A stretch of 10,216 nucleotides of DNA. Source: an uncultured Clostridia bacterium. Its GTDB lineage: Bacteria; Bacillota; Clostridia; Oscillospirales; Ruminococcaceae. Positions 1-6,711 of this stretch are shown here, one piece after another (positions within the stretch are counted from its first letter, which is position 1; each line of letters starts with the position of its first letter). The notes below the pieces were generated by a model. The model ran no database searches. It had not been told where the DNA came from and saw only the letters and a program-made list of their open reading frames with translations. The position numbers and the translations under genes are program-made. The stretch covers positions 1 to 10,216 of the forward strand of contig CALGTU010000210.1 in the NCBI GenBank assembly GCA_937901465.1, given 5' to 3'.

Positions 1-132
1 CCTAATCATTATGTAAAACAACAGTATCTTCCCGATGAACTGAAAGATGTTGTTTATTACGAATTCGGGGATAATAAAACTGAACAAGCAGCACTTATGT
101 ATCGCAAAAAAATACTCGGAGAAATAAAGTGA
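1..132 (+). CDS. rarA: RarA/MgsA replication-associated recombination ATPase, C-terminal end only
   Basis: Only the last 43 codons are in the window, open in frame 1 from base 1 to a TGA at 130-132. The residues YVKQQYLPDEL near the left edge are the signature of the extreme C-terminus of the RarA (MgsA, WHIP-like) AAA+ ATPase, which acts at stalled or gapped replication forks. The AAA+ core and tetramerisation domain would lie to the left of the window. The stop codon overlaps the ATG of the next gene by one base (TGATG), so translation of the two is probably coupled. The family call rests on a short segment, but that segment is one of the best conserved parts of the protein. Confidence 0.82.
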   Translation, partial: PNHYVKQQYLPDELKDVVYYEFGDNKTEQAALMYRKKILGEIK

Positions 133-947
133 TGAACGAAAAAGATGTTATTTCTGAAAACGGAATAAGAGAGTATACTTTAAATAAATCTATCCCTTTT
201 TCTTTTCATATCTATAGTTCTGTTGATTCAACCAATATCAGAATGAAAGAGTTTGCTGAAAAAGACGAACCCGAATGGTCTGTTGTTATTTCAGAAAGTC
301 AGACAATGGGTAAGGGAAGACTAGGCCGAACTTTTTTCTCTCCATCTGATACAGGAATTTATATGACAATTCTTCTTCGTCCTTCCATTTCACCCGAGGA
401 TACAACCAAAATAACAACCGCTATGGCAGTTGCTGCCGCTGAAACAATAGAAGATGTTTCAAGCAAAAAGACCGATATCAAATGGGTAAACGATATTTAT
501 ATCTCTGATAAAAAAGTCTGTGGAATACTCACAGAATCTTCTTTTGACGCAAAAAGTAATTCTTTGAAATACGCTTTTGTCGGTGTCGGAATAAATGTCT
601 ATAACCCCGATGATAATTTCCCTGATGATATAAAAAATATCGCAGGATATATCTTCTCTGAAAGAAAAAAGGATACTAAAAACCGCATTATAGCGGGTAT
701 TATTGACAGATTTTCAGAGTATTATAAAAACATAGAAAAAAATTCTTATTTTGAAAATTATAAGAAAAGACTTTTATGGATAGGCGAGAAAATAAATGTT
801 ATCTCCTCAAAAGGAACTACTCCTGCATTACTCACGGGAATAGATGAAAATTGCCGACTTATCGTTAAATACGATGATAACAGCGATGGAATTATCTCGT
901 CAGGCGAGATAAGTATAAGAAAAAAGGAACTTTCTGATGAAGAGTAA
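132..947 (+). CDS. birA: Biotin--[acetyl-CoA-carboxylase] ligase (BirA, class without HTH)
   Basis: Cytoplasmic enzyme that adenylates biotin and transfers it to the lysine of biotin carboxyl carrier domains. Motifs visible (numbered from the ATG at 132): SVDSTN at about 30-35; the biotinyl-AMP-binding loop GKGRLGR at about 60-66; KWVND at about 117-121; KVCGIL at about 128-133, whose lysine lies in the active site; and GVGINV at about 151-156. A small SH3-like C-terminal domain follows from about residue 220. At 271 residues there is no N-terminal winged-helix repressor domain, so this is the monofunctional class and should not repress transcription. GGAG at 118-121 could serve the ATG at 132 (10-base spacer) or an in-frame GTG at 129 (7 bases), differing by one residue; ATG is preferred. 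The 3' end overlaps bioY by 11 bases, and the pairing with a biotin transporter supports the call. Confidence 0.93.
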   Translation: MNEKDVISENGIREYTLNKSIPFSFHIYSSVDSTNIRMKEFAEKDEPEWSVVISESQTMGKGRLGRTFFSPSDTGIYMTILLRPSISPEDTTKITTAMAVAAAETIEDVSSKKTDIKWVNDIYISDKKVCGILTESSFDAKSNSLKYAFVGVGINVYNPDDNFPDDIKNIAGYIFSERKKDTKNRIIAGIIDRFSEYYKNIEKNSYFENYKKRLLWIGEKINVISSKGTTPALLTGIDENCRLIVKYDDNSDGIISSGEISIRKKELSDEE

Positions 948-1506
948 AACGAACAAAGTCATAATGCTATGCCTTACAGCGCTTTTTACAGCATTGATAG
1001 CAGTAGGGGCGTATATAAAAATCCCTGCATTTCCCGTTCCGATAACCTTGCAGACATTTTTCGTCATCCTTTCAGGAATTCTTCTCGGAAAAAACTATGG
1101 CTCTTTAAGCGTTATAGTCTATATTTTTTTGGGACTCTTAGGACTTCCCGTCTTTTCATCGGGTGGGGGAATACATTATGTTTTAAACCCGTCTTTCGGG
1201 TATATAACAGGGTTTGTTCTTTGCTCCTTTATAGTGGGGAATTTAGTTCATAAAAAAGAAAACCCCTCTTTTAAAATGATTTTTCTTTCGTCCGTAATGG
1301 GTGTTTTTCTTATATATCTTGTCGGAATGATTTATTATGTGATAATTTTAAATCTCTTTACAGATAACGCCGATTTGAGTTTTAAAGCAATTATCGTTTC
1401 GGGATTTCTCATTTTTATCCCGTTGGATGTTGTTATCTGTATCATAGCATCGCTTATTTCAAAACGACTTATACCATACACTAAAAAATACAGAAAAAAA
1501 TCCTGA
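937..1506 (+). CDS. bioY: Biotin ECF transporter S component BioY
   Basis: Integral membrane protein that binds biotin and works with the energy-coupling module (EcfA/A'/T, not in this window) to import it. The 189 residues are almost entirely hydrophobic, with about six membrane segments. The family signature is clear: PVPITLQT at 33-40 following a first helix, GLPVFS at 69-74 with a glycine-rich turn, a NPSFGY..GF segment at 84-93 and IPLDVVICIIASLI at 161-174. The start at 937 has AAGGA at 924-928, 8 bases upstream, inside the end of birA, so it is translationally coupled to the ligase. The stop codon (1504-1506) sits inside the terminator stem. Length is normal for BioY. No biotin-operon operator is needed inside the run, because birA here lacks a DNA-binding domain. 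Confidence 0.95.
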   Translation: MKSKTNKVIMLCLTALFTALIAVGAYIKIPAFPVPITLQTFFVILSGILLGKNYGSLSVIVYIFLGLLGLPVFSSGGGIHYVLNPSFGYITGFVLCSFIVGNLVHKKENPSFKMIFLSSVMGVFLIYLVGMIYYVIILNLFTDNADLSFKAIIVSGFLIFIPLDVVICIIASLISKRLIPYTKKYRKKS

Positions 1507-1529
1507 GAAATTTTCTTCTCAGGATTTTT
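1496..1529. terminator. Bidirectional intrinsic terminator between bioY and the convergent gene
   Basis: A 14-bp perfect inverted repeat, 1496-1509 against 1516-1529, with a 6-base loop. The core is TCCTGAGAA / TTCTCAGGA, flanked by runs of A on the left and T on the right, so each strand has a U-tract after the stem. It ends the rarA-birA-bioY transcript and, read from the other side, the minus-strand gene that stops at 1563. The bioY stop codon lies within the left arm. Confidence 0.9.
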
Positions 1530-1562
1530 AACTGCTTATCCATTTCTAATTATTTGTATTTT

Positions 1563-2324
1563 TTAATCATTGTCCGGATAATATTTATAATGATAATTTC
1601 CCTCGTATGATTGCCATACTACAAGTCGCTTTTCCCAAAACAAGTCGTTTAATTGTCCCTCATCGATTTTTTGATAATCTTCTTCATTTTCAAAGAACAC
1701 AATACGTAAAACTCTTATTTTTTTTCCTTTAATAGCCTCAAAATAATCAGAGTATTTATAAAGCAAATCCATTGCTTCATCTTTAGTAATGTTATTCATA
1801 GGTGCACAAATGGTTATTTCAACCATACCTTCCTTGATATAAGTATCCGTACTTGTGAATAAATTATACTTTCTTCTTTGATCAACTCCAGAACCGCAAT
1901 TAACATATACTTTGGCATCTGAAAAATCATCTTTTATCAGTTTCTTGGTTTTTTCTGCAATTTTATCTTTGAAATATATACTCCTATACCCATCCTTAAT
2001 ATCAAACGGGGTTAAAATAGGCCTGTTTGGTTTTAAAATTTCAAAATCATCAAATTCCCAATCATCGCCTAATGCAACCGCAGAAAATGAAACATATTTC
2101 CTTGGTCTCGGGTCCCAGATAGCTCCTGATCTAATATGTTCTTTGTATACCATTGGTCTGCCCCAACGAAAACTTACAACCATAAGTTCATAAAGCGGGG
2201 TTTGCATAAATATAAAAGCACCTATCAGAATACATATAGCTTGGATTAAGCCTTTATTTCTCCTTTTGATAGCCTGTTCTTTTTCCTTATATTTTTCGAT
2301 TGCTTCGGGTGTGTAGTATTCCAT
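1563..2324 (-). CDS. Unrecognised single-pass membrane protein with a large soluble domain
   Basis: I do not recognise a family. The start is set at the ATG at 2324 because AAGGAGG (2339-2333) lies 8 bases upstream; an ATG 11 codons further out has no such site. The 253-residue product begins with a charged segment (residues 1-24, ending KRRNK), then one hydrophobic helix at about 25-40, then a mixed alpha/beta region rich in aromatic and charged residues. The basic residues before the helix suggest the N-terminus is inside and the C-terminal 200 residues outside the cell. No lipobox, catalytic motif or repeat is seen. Tryptophan and tyrosine are frequent near the C-terminus. It is transcribed alone, from a predicted promoter preceded by two identical direct repeats, and ends at the shared bidirectional terminator. 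The regulated-looking promoter is the main clue; function is unknown. Confidence 0.85.
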   Translation of the reverse strand: MEYYTPEAIEKYKEKEQAIKRRNKGLIQAICILIGAFIFMQTPLYELMVVSFRWGRPMVYKEHIRSGAIWDPRPRKYVSFSAVALGDDWEFDDFEILKPNRPILTPFDIKDGYRSIYFKDKIAEKTKKLIKDDFSDAKVYVNCGSGVDQRRKYNLFTSTDTYIKEGMVEITICAPMNNITKDEAMDLLYKYSDYFEAIKGKKIRVLRIVFFENEEDYQKIDEGQLNDLFWEKRLVVWQSYEGNYHYKYYPDND

Positions 2325-2361
2325 ATTTAAGTCCTCCTTAAAACAGTATTTTCCCAACTAA

Positions 2362-2390
2362 ATTCTACATTAATATTAAGAAAAAAGCAA
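2362..2390 (-). promoter_or_regulatory. Predicted sigma-A promoter for the membrane protein gene ending at 1563
   Basis: On the minus strand, TTGCTT (2390-2385) and TAGAAT (2367-2362) are separated by exactly 17 bases. The -10 box matches consensus at 5 of 6 positions; the -35 box is weak, which fits a promoter that needs an activator. Transcription would start near 2355, giving a leader of about 30 bases carrying the strong Shine-Dalgarno. Confidence 0.55.
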
Positions 2391-2397
2391 CAAAAAG

Positions 2398-2430
2398 GGA
2401 ATGAACGGGTTAAAAATTGGAATGAACGGG
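2398..2430 (-). promoter_or_regulatory. Tandem 12-bp direct repeat, probable activator site (LytTR-like spacing)
   Basis: The 12-mer CCCGTTCATTCC (minus strand) occurs twice without mismatch, at 2430-2419 and 2409-2398, a period of 21 bp or two helical turns. The nearer copy ends 7 bases before the predicted -35 box, so the copies sit at about -43 to -54 and -64 to -75. LytTR-family response regulators bind paired direct repeats of about 9 bp with GTT at the core and 12-13 bp between them. CCCGTTCAT fits that general pattern in all but its first position. The assignment to LytTR is inference; no such regulator is encoded in the window. Confidence 0.55.
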
Positions 2431-2445
2431 AGATTTTGGTTAAAA

Positions 2446-2477
2446 AAATCCGTTTCTGAATTATCAGAAACGGATTT
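2446..2477 (-). terminator. Intrinsic terminator after the DHHW-protein gene
   Basis: A 14-bp perfect inverted repeat, 2464-2477 against 2446-2459, with a 4-base loop. On the minus strand the stem is followed by seven T. It lies 5 bases beyond the stop codon of the gene ending at 2483 and closes the MBOAT-DHHW transcript before the promoter region of the next gene. Confidence 0.9.
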
Positions 2478-2482
2478 AATTT

Positions 2483-3592
2483 TTACTTAAACGCTGTGCT
2501 GTTATTGAGTATTGTTGTGCTGTAAATAAAGAGAATATCCTGATTATCTTTGAATTCAACAAGATTTCCTACCATTCCGCTCTGAACATATCTTATGTCA
2601 ACAAGTGTGATTTTCGAATATCCGTTTATCATAAGGGGAGCAAGACTGCTTGTAAAAGAATCTCTGAAAATAACGAGCTCCTTATCATTATTCGCGTTAG
2701 GATTTTCTATTATTATAAGTGGGTCAGCACCCGAAAGGAAGAATTCATAAGGGTCTTTACTCTTTGCTTTTTCAAAGTTATAGACAGTTGTTTCTTTCGG
2801 CATCCCCGTTGCATAACTTGTTACAACGCAGTTTTCTATCTCTTCATTTGTGAGATATTTTATTTTGTCAGGGGTTACGGGTAAAGCTAATTGACCATAA
2901 TAAACTCCATAAAAATCATCGGGAAGTTCTGCAACTTCATATTCAGAATGAAGTTCTGTTCCCATTTCAGAACAGATTTTTTCTGCAATGTCAACTATAT
3001 TTTCCTGTTTCCAGTGAGTGTCTGTATTGTAAAAGTCATCAATTTCGATTAAATCAGAAATATCGATATAAGACATATATTCATTGTCTTTTATCATCTT
3101 TTCCTTGATTTCGTTATAGTCAACCGAAAGTCTTAATTCTTCTTCAGAGATATAACAGTTCTTATCAGGAACTATCGTAAGATAGATATCAACATCCTTA
3201 TCTTTGAGATTCTGCTCATAAAGGAACCTGAATTTTTCCGTTGCGTTATTCAGCATATCGTCATTCAGAGGATATTCCGCCTTTGAAATAAATCCGTCTG
3301 AAAGATAAAGCTTGTTGTTATCACGCTTGTTGAAGATAAATAATTCATTGAATGATTTTATTCCTCTTATGTTATCACGCATAGGGAACTGGTCCATAGC
3401 ATAACTTTCAAAGTCAGACATAAACTTTCCGCTTATTATTGACTTAAACGAAATTTCGGGCATTTTTGCAAGAACACGTCTTTCACTGTCTGAATAATCA
3501 TCTGCTTTTTTAAATATACATATGGCTGAAACTGCAAAAAGAAGTATCGCCATAACAGATACAACTATAATGCTTCTTGTTTTTTCTTTCAT
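2483..3592 (-). CDS. DHHW-family (AlgJ/AlgX-like) membrane-anchored SGNH-type acyltransferase partner
   Basis: This 369-residue protein has an N-terminal membrane helix (about 7-27) and an exported domain. Two family marks are visible: DTHW at 191-194, a variant of the DHHW/DxHW motif that supplies the catalytic Asp-His, and RDSF at 310-313, where Ser312 stands in the place of the SGNH nucleophile. It also has the early ERR..MP segment (37-45) and the SDFESYAMDQFPMRD region (59-73) typical of proteins paired with AlgI-like MBOATs. In the alginate system AlgJ/AlgX take the acyl group delivered by the MBOAT and place it on polysaccharide outside the membrane. The start has AAGGAGG (3606-3600), 7 bases upstream and overlapping the stop of the MBOAT gene, 12 bases away, so the two form an operon. 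The glycan substrate cannot be read from the sequence, and no polysaccharide genes are nearby. Confidence 0.85.
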   Translation of the reverse strand: MKEKTRSIIVVSVMAILLFAVSAICIFKKADDYSDSERRVLAKMPEISFKSIISGKFMSDFESYAMDQFPMRDNIRGIKSFNELFIFNKRDNNKLYLSDGFISKAEYPLNDDMLNNATEKFRFLYEQNLKDKDVDIYLTIVPDKNCYISEEELRLSVDYNEIKEKMIKDNEYMSYIDISDLIEIDDFYNTDTHWKQENIVDIAEKICSEMGTELHSEYEVAELPDDFYGVYYGQLALPVTPDKIKYLTNEEIENCVVTSYATGMPKETTVYNFEKAKSKDPYEFFLSGADPLIIIENPNANNDKELVIFRDSFTSSLAPLMINGYSKITLVDIRYVQSGMVGNLVEFKDNQDILFIYSTTILNNSTAFK

Positions 3593-3604
3593 AGCGACAC
3601 CTCC

Positions 3605-5005
3605 TTAAAATCTGAAATATAAAAATGGATTGAATGAACCGTCGACAAGATATGCTGTTGATACAACAGTTACAACAACAAGGAATACGGGTTCAGCAAT
3701 GCTCATGATAAGATTTCCGACTTTTTTATTTTCAATCTTTGAAACAATTTTTTTAGGAAGCGGTGTAGCCCCTATAACGGCAACAATAAGAATAACTGCA
3801 AAACTTGAAAGATAATAAAGTTGCTCATGTGAAACAAGGGGAAGACCACTCATAAAGAACATTCCTGAAAGACAGGTGAGTGCATCTTTAAAATTATCAT
3901 TTGCAAAGATTACAAAGCTTATAGCAACAAGAATTATAACATAGATATGGTTTAAAACCTTCATCTTTTCAAGCTTTTTGAGAAGTAAAAGTTTTTCGAT
4001 AACAAGGAATACTCCGAAGAAAAGTCCCCATATTATAAAGTTCCATGCAGCACCATGCCAGAAACCTGTCAGTAACCATACTATGAATATATTTACAAAC
4101 CATCTGGGCTTCGAACATCTGTTTCCGCCTAAGGGGATATAAACATAATCTCTGAACCATGTCCCTAAAGACATATGCCATCTTCTCCAGAATTCAGTGA
4201 TACTTCCCGAAATATAAGGATAATCAAAGTTCTTGCAGAATTCAAATCCGAATATTTTTCCAAGACCTATTGCCATATCAGAATATCCCGAAAAGTCAAA
4301 ATATATCTGAAGACCATAAGCGATAGCAAACATCCAGCAGAAAAGAACAGAACTCTCTGTTCTTCCTGTATAAGCGTTGCAGAGTTCACCCAAAGAGTTT
4401 GCTATAAGAACCTTTTTTCCAAGACCTACAACAAAAATTCTTATTCCTTGATATGTTTTTTCGAGAGTGTGAGTTCTGTTACTGAGTTGTTCAGCAATAT
4501 CAGCGTATCTTACAATAGGACCTGCGATAAGCTGAGGGAAAAGCGAAACATAAAGTGCAAGATTTATCGGGTTTTTCTGAGCTTTTGCATCTCCTCTGTA
4601 AACATCAATAACATAACTGAGTATCTGGAAGGTGTAGAAACTTATTCCGACAGGTAAAGCAAGTTTTAAAAGTCCCATAGAAAGACCTGTTATTGCATTG
4701 AAGTTGCTTATAAAGAAATCTGCATATTTGAAATAAACAAGACATCCTATAAATATCATCGATGAAATGAAAAGAATTACTTTTGAAACTTTTTTCTCGC
4801 GGAATTTTTCTACCAAAAGTCCTGAAATATATCCGCATACTATTTCAATAGATATAAGAAGAATATACTTCGGTTCACCCCATGCATAGAAAAATAAACT
4901 TGCAATAAGAAGAACAGCATTTTTTAGTTTTTTTGGAACTGCAAAGTAGAGTATTAAAACTATTGGAAGAAAATAAAACAAAAATGTTATACTTGAAAAT
5001 AGCAT
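3605..5005 (-). CDS. AlgI-like MBOAT family O-acyltransferase
   Basis: Polytopic membrane protein of 466 residues, normal for AlgI/PatA-type MBOATs, with about 11-12 hydrophobic segments. Conserved elements: FFYAWGEPKY at 38-47, LPVGISFYTFQ at 117-127, FPQLIAGPIVRY at 156-167, FDFSGYSDMAIG at 236-247, FWRRWHMSLGTWFRDY at 272-287, and LLTGFWHGAAWN at 311-322, where His317 is the catalytic histidine of the superfamily and His277 a second conserved one. These proteins pass an acyl (usually acetyl) group across the membrane to an extracellular partner, here the DHHW protein 12 bases downstream. Start: AAGGA (5020-5016) lies 10 bases before the ATG. A strong terminator sits just upstream of this ribosome site, so expression probably depends on read-through or on a promoter inside the preceding gene. 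The likely target is a cell-wall or capsular glycan, by analogy only. Confidence 0.93.
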   Translation of the reverse strand: MLFSSITFLFYFLPIVLILYFAVPKKLKNAVLLIASLFFYAWGEPKYILLISIEIVCGYISGLLVEKFREKKVSKVILFISSMIFIGCLVYFKYADFFISNFNAITGLSMGLLKLALPVGISFYTFQILSYVIDVYRGDAKAQKNPINLALYVSLFPQLIAGPIVRYADIAEQLSNRTHTLEKTYQGIRIFVVGLGKKVLIANSLGELCNAYTGRTESSVLFCWMFAIAYGLQIYFDFSGYSDMAIGLGKIFGFEFCKNFDYPYISGSITEFWRRWHMSLGTWFRDYVYIPLGGNRCSKPRWFVNIFIVWLLTGFWHGAAWNFIIWGLFFGVFLVIEKLLLLKKLEKMKVLNHIYVIILVAISFVIFANDNFKDALTCLSGMFFMSGLPLVSHEQLYYLSSFAVILIVAVIGATPLPKKIVSKIENKKVGNLIMSIAEPVFLVVVTVVSTAYLVDGSFNPFLYFRF

Positions 5006-5028
5006 TATAAATCATTCCTTTAAAAAAT

Positions 5029-5054
5029 AAGGCTGACAATTTTCAGTCAGCCTT
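5029..5054 (-). terminator. Intrinsic terminator after the lipoprotein gene, abutting the MBOAT ribosome site
   Basis: A 9-bp perfect stem, 5046-5054 against 5029-5037, with core AAGGCTGAC / GTCAGCCTT and an 8-base loop. The stem can be lengthened by further A-T pairs with one bulge. On the minus strand it is followed by TTATTTTTT. The U-tract ends at 5022 and the Shine-Dalgarno of the MBOAT gene begins at 5020. It may act as a partial terminator that sets the ratio of lipoprotein to MBOAT/DHHW mRNA. Confidence 0.85.
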
Positions 5055-5065
5055 TATTTTGTTAA

Positions 5066-5680
5066 TTAACCTTCAATAGAAGTAGGGCACATTACAAAGA
5101 ATACCTTTGTTCCTGAGTTACCCATTACTGTTTCATCAGCTTCAACGCAAACGTTCCATCTGGGATCAGAAGTATTATCGAGAGTTGTAAGGAAAGCAGC
5201 AACATCATCTTCGCTTTCAAGTTCGAAAATATATCCAACGAAAGGGATAGATCCGATCATGGGAGCAAACATAGCGCCTGACTTGAATCCACTGATTTCT
5301 TCTGTAAATCCGGGAAGATATCCTGCTTCGACAGGCATAACAGCGGGACCGAACTGAATAACGGGGTTAGCAATAATCTGATTAGCAAGTTCTTCAACGC
5401 TCATATCAGGATTTGCTTCGACTTTGCTTAAAAAGTCCTTGTAAAGAATGTTTCCGAGTGTGTCTGCTGATGCATCGGGTGCATCAGTATCAGCGGGAGC
5501 GTCTGTTACTTCTTCTGTAGCAATGTCTGAACCTTCTGTTTCAACTGTTGTTGTTTCTTCTGGAACAGTAGTAACTTCTGGTGTAGTTGTTGTGTCCGGT
5601 GTTTCAGCAGGTTTCTTTGAACAAGCTGTGATGCTCATAGCCATAGCGGCAACGATCATAAGTGTTAATACCTTTTTCAT
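5066..5680 (-). CDS. Small Thr/Pro/Glu-rich lipoprotein of unknown function
   Basis: Exported lipoprotein. From the ATG at 5680 (AAGGAG at 5692-5687, 6-base spacer) the 204-residue product starts MKKVLTL, has a hydrophobic signal stretch (about 4-16) and a lipobox ITAC, so Cys20 would be lipidated and the protein held on the outer face of the membrane. Residues 21-73 are a low-complexity Thr/Glu/Pro/Asp linker that probably spans the cell wall. Residues 74-204 form a compact domain, mostly helical at first (LYKDFLSKVE, MSVEELANQII), then with proline- and glycine-rich strands. It has two cysteines, in NVCVEA and VMCPT near the C-terminus. I do not recognise the domain. An ATG 7 codons upstream is in frame but less well placed. 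It precedes the MBOAT-DHHW pair, separated by a terminator, so a functional link with glycan acylation is possible but unproven. Confidence 0.88.
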   Translation of the reverse strand: MKKVLTLMIVAAMAMSITACSKKPAETPDTTTTPEVTTVPEETTTVETEGSDIATEEVTDAPADTDAPDASADTLGNILYKDFLSKVEANPDMSVEELANQIIANPVIQFGPAVMPVEAGYLPGFTEEISGFKSGAMFAPMIGSIPFVGYIFELESEDDVAAFLTTLDNTSDPRWNVCVEADETVMGNSGTKVFFVMCPTSIEG

Positions 5681-5749
5681 TTTATTCTCCTTGATTATCA
5701 ATGTGTTTTTTGTATACCATACTATAATAATATTATAATATCACATCAT

Positions 5750-5778
5750 AGCATAAATATACTTTACTCATTCTACAA
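5750..5778 (-). promoter_or_regulatory. Tentative promoter for the lipoprotein gene
   Basis: Minus-strand TTGTAG (5778-5773) and TATGCT (5755-5750) with a 17-base spacer would start transcription near 5743, leaving a leader of about 63 bases. The whole 5705-5760 stretch is very A+T-rich and holds other -10-like words, including a perfect TATAAT at 5735-5740 without a matching -35, so the exact promoter is uncertain. Confidence 0.35.
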
Positions 5779-5850
5779 CATCCGACATCCTTTGTCAACA
5801 TAAATCTCATTTTTGTATCCAAATCGTAACTTATCAAAATAATGAAAAAT

Positions 5851-5886
5851 AAAAGAGCGTTATTCTTTGAAAAATAACGCTCTTTT
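5851..5886 (-). terminator. Intrinsic terminator after the AraC-family gene
   Basis: A 14-bp perfect stem, 5873-5886 against 5851-5864, with core AGAGCGTTATT / AATAACGCTCT and an 8-base loop. It is followed on the minus strand by TTTTATTTTTC. It starts 3 bases after the stop codon of the gene ending at 5890. The 209-base gap 5681-5889 holds this hairpin and the lipoprotein promoter region and nothing else I can support. Confidence 0.9.
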
Positions 5887-5889
5887 CTG

Positions 5890-6711
5890 TTAAATTTTCT
5901 GTATAGGAACCCATATTTCACTGTATTTGGGTTCTAAATAAACTTCAAGGTTATAATTTCCTGCAAGTTTGTATTCTTTGCAGTTTGGTAACCATTCAGT
6001 CCATATCTGTGTATTTATGTTCTGTAATACTTTTACAGGAGCTCCTTTGCAAGGGAATACCGCCCATGTTCCTGCGGGAATTACCCTTGTAACATAATCA
6101 TCAGGAACTTCATTCCATGGCTGATAGTTGCAAGCGATAAGATATTCAAAATGTTCGCCGTCGCCATCCATACAAACGCCATACATACTCTGCATTCTTT
6201 TGCATTCGCCGTTCATTATGTATTTCTGCCAGTATTTAGGGATTTCATCATAAGAAGTTTCCTTATCAAATTTCTTTGCCCTTCCCATAACAGTAAAAGC
6301 TTCTTTTTCAACGATTCTGTAATCCATCATAGTTCCACCTTTCAATGTAAGACTTATTCTTAAAGGAGCAACGGATTTAAGATGTGCTCCTTTTTCTTTT
6401 GCAGCCTTAGGAGAAACTCCGTGAAATTTTGTGAACGCACGGGTAAAACTATCGTGTGAATCATAACCGTATTTCATAGCAACATCGATTACCTTGGCAT
6501 CAGAAAGAGAAAGTTCTTCTGCTGCTAATGTCAGTCTTCGGTTACGGATATATTCACTTACAGTAAATCCACAAAGTGCACTGAAAATACGCTGAAAATG
6601 AAACTCTGAAACATAGGCTTTTGAGGCGATGTCCTTTATTTCAAGTTTTTCTGTCAGATTGTCTTCAATATAAGCTATGGCGTTCTGTATTCCGTCAACC
6701 CAGTTGTTCAT
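5890..6711 (-). CDS. AraC-family transcriptional regulator with GyrI-like effector-binding domain
   Basis: A 273-residue DNA-binding regulator of the Rob/SoxS-like arrangement, with the AraC HTH first and the ligand domain second. Residues 5-105 hold the two helix-turn-helix motifs: the first around 24-44 (IKDIASKAYVSEFHFQRIF) and the second around 73-96, with the family signature F(T/S)RAFTKFHGVSP at 89-101. Residues 129-273 match the GyrI-like small-molecule-binding fold, with DYRIVEKEAFTVMG at the start, IPAGTWAVFPCKG in the middle and a terminal EVYLEPKYSEIWVPI strand. Such proteins activate genes for multidrug or toxic-compound response. The start is the ATG at 6711: AAGGA (6726-6722) is 10 bases away, whereas the in-frame GTG at 6720 would touch that site. 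It is monocistronic, with terminators on both sides. Its target genes and ligand cannot be read here. Confidence 0.92.
   Translation of the reverse strand: MNNWVDGIQNAIAYIEDNLTEKLEIKDIASKAYVSEFHFQRIFSALCGFTVSEYIRNRRLTLAAEELSLSDAKVIDVAMKYGYDSHDSFTRAFTKFHGVSPKAAKEKGAHLKSVAPLRISLTLKGGTMMDYRIVEKEAFTVMGRAKKFDKETSYDEIPKYWQKYIMNGECKRMQSMYGVCMDGDGEHFEYLIACNYQPWNEVPDDYVTRVIPAGTWAVFPCKGAPVKVLQNINTQIWTEWLPNCKEYKLAGNYNLEVYLEPKYSEIWVPIQKI

Noticed and set aside
2398..2430. The 12-bp repeats as transposon ends or target-site duplication
   Set aside because: They are direct repeats only 9 bp apart with nothing between them and no transposase nearby. A protein-binding site is the better reading.
4175..4657. 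160-codon open frame on the plus strand opposite the MBOAT gene
   Set aside because: It lies wholly antisense to a strongly conserved membrane protein gene. Its translation shows no domain, so it is a by-product of codon use.
5448..5738. 96-codon plus-strand frame rich in Ser/Val opposite the lipoprotein gene
   Set aside because: It is the antisense image of the Thr-rich linker and has no independent support.
5733..5921. Possible 62-residue minus-strand gene between the lipoprotein and AraC-family genes
   Set aside because: It reads through the AraC gene's terminator stem and overlaps that gene's 3' end. It has no supporting ribosome site and no recognisable protein character.
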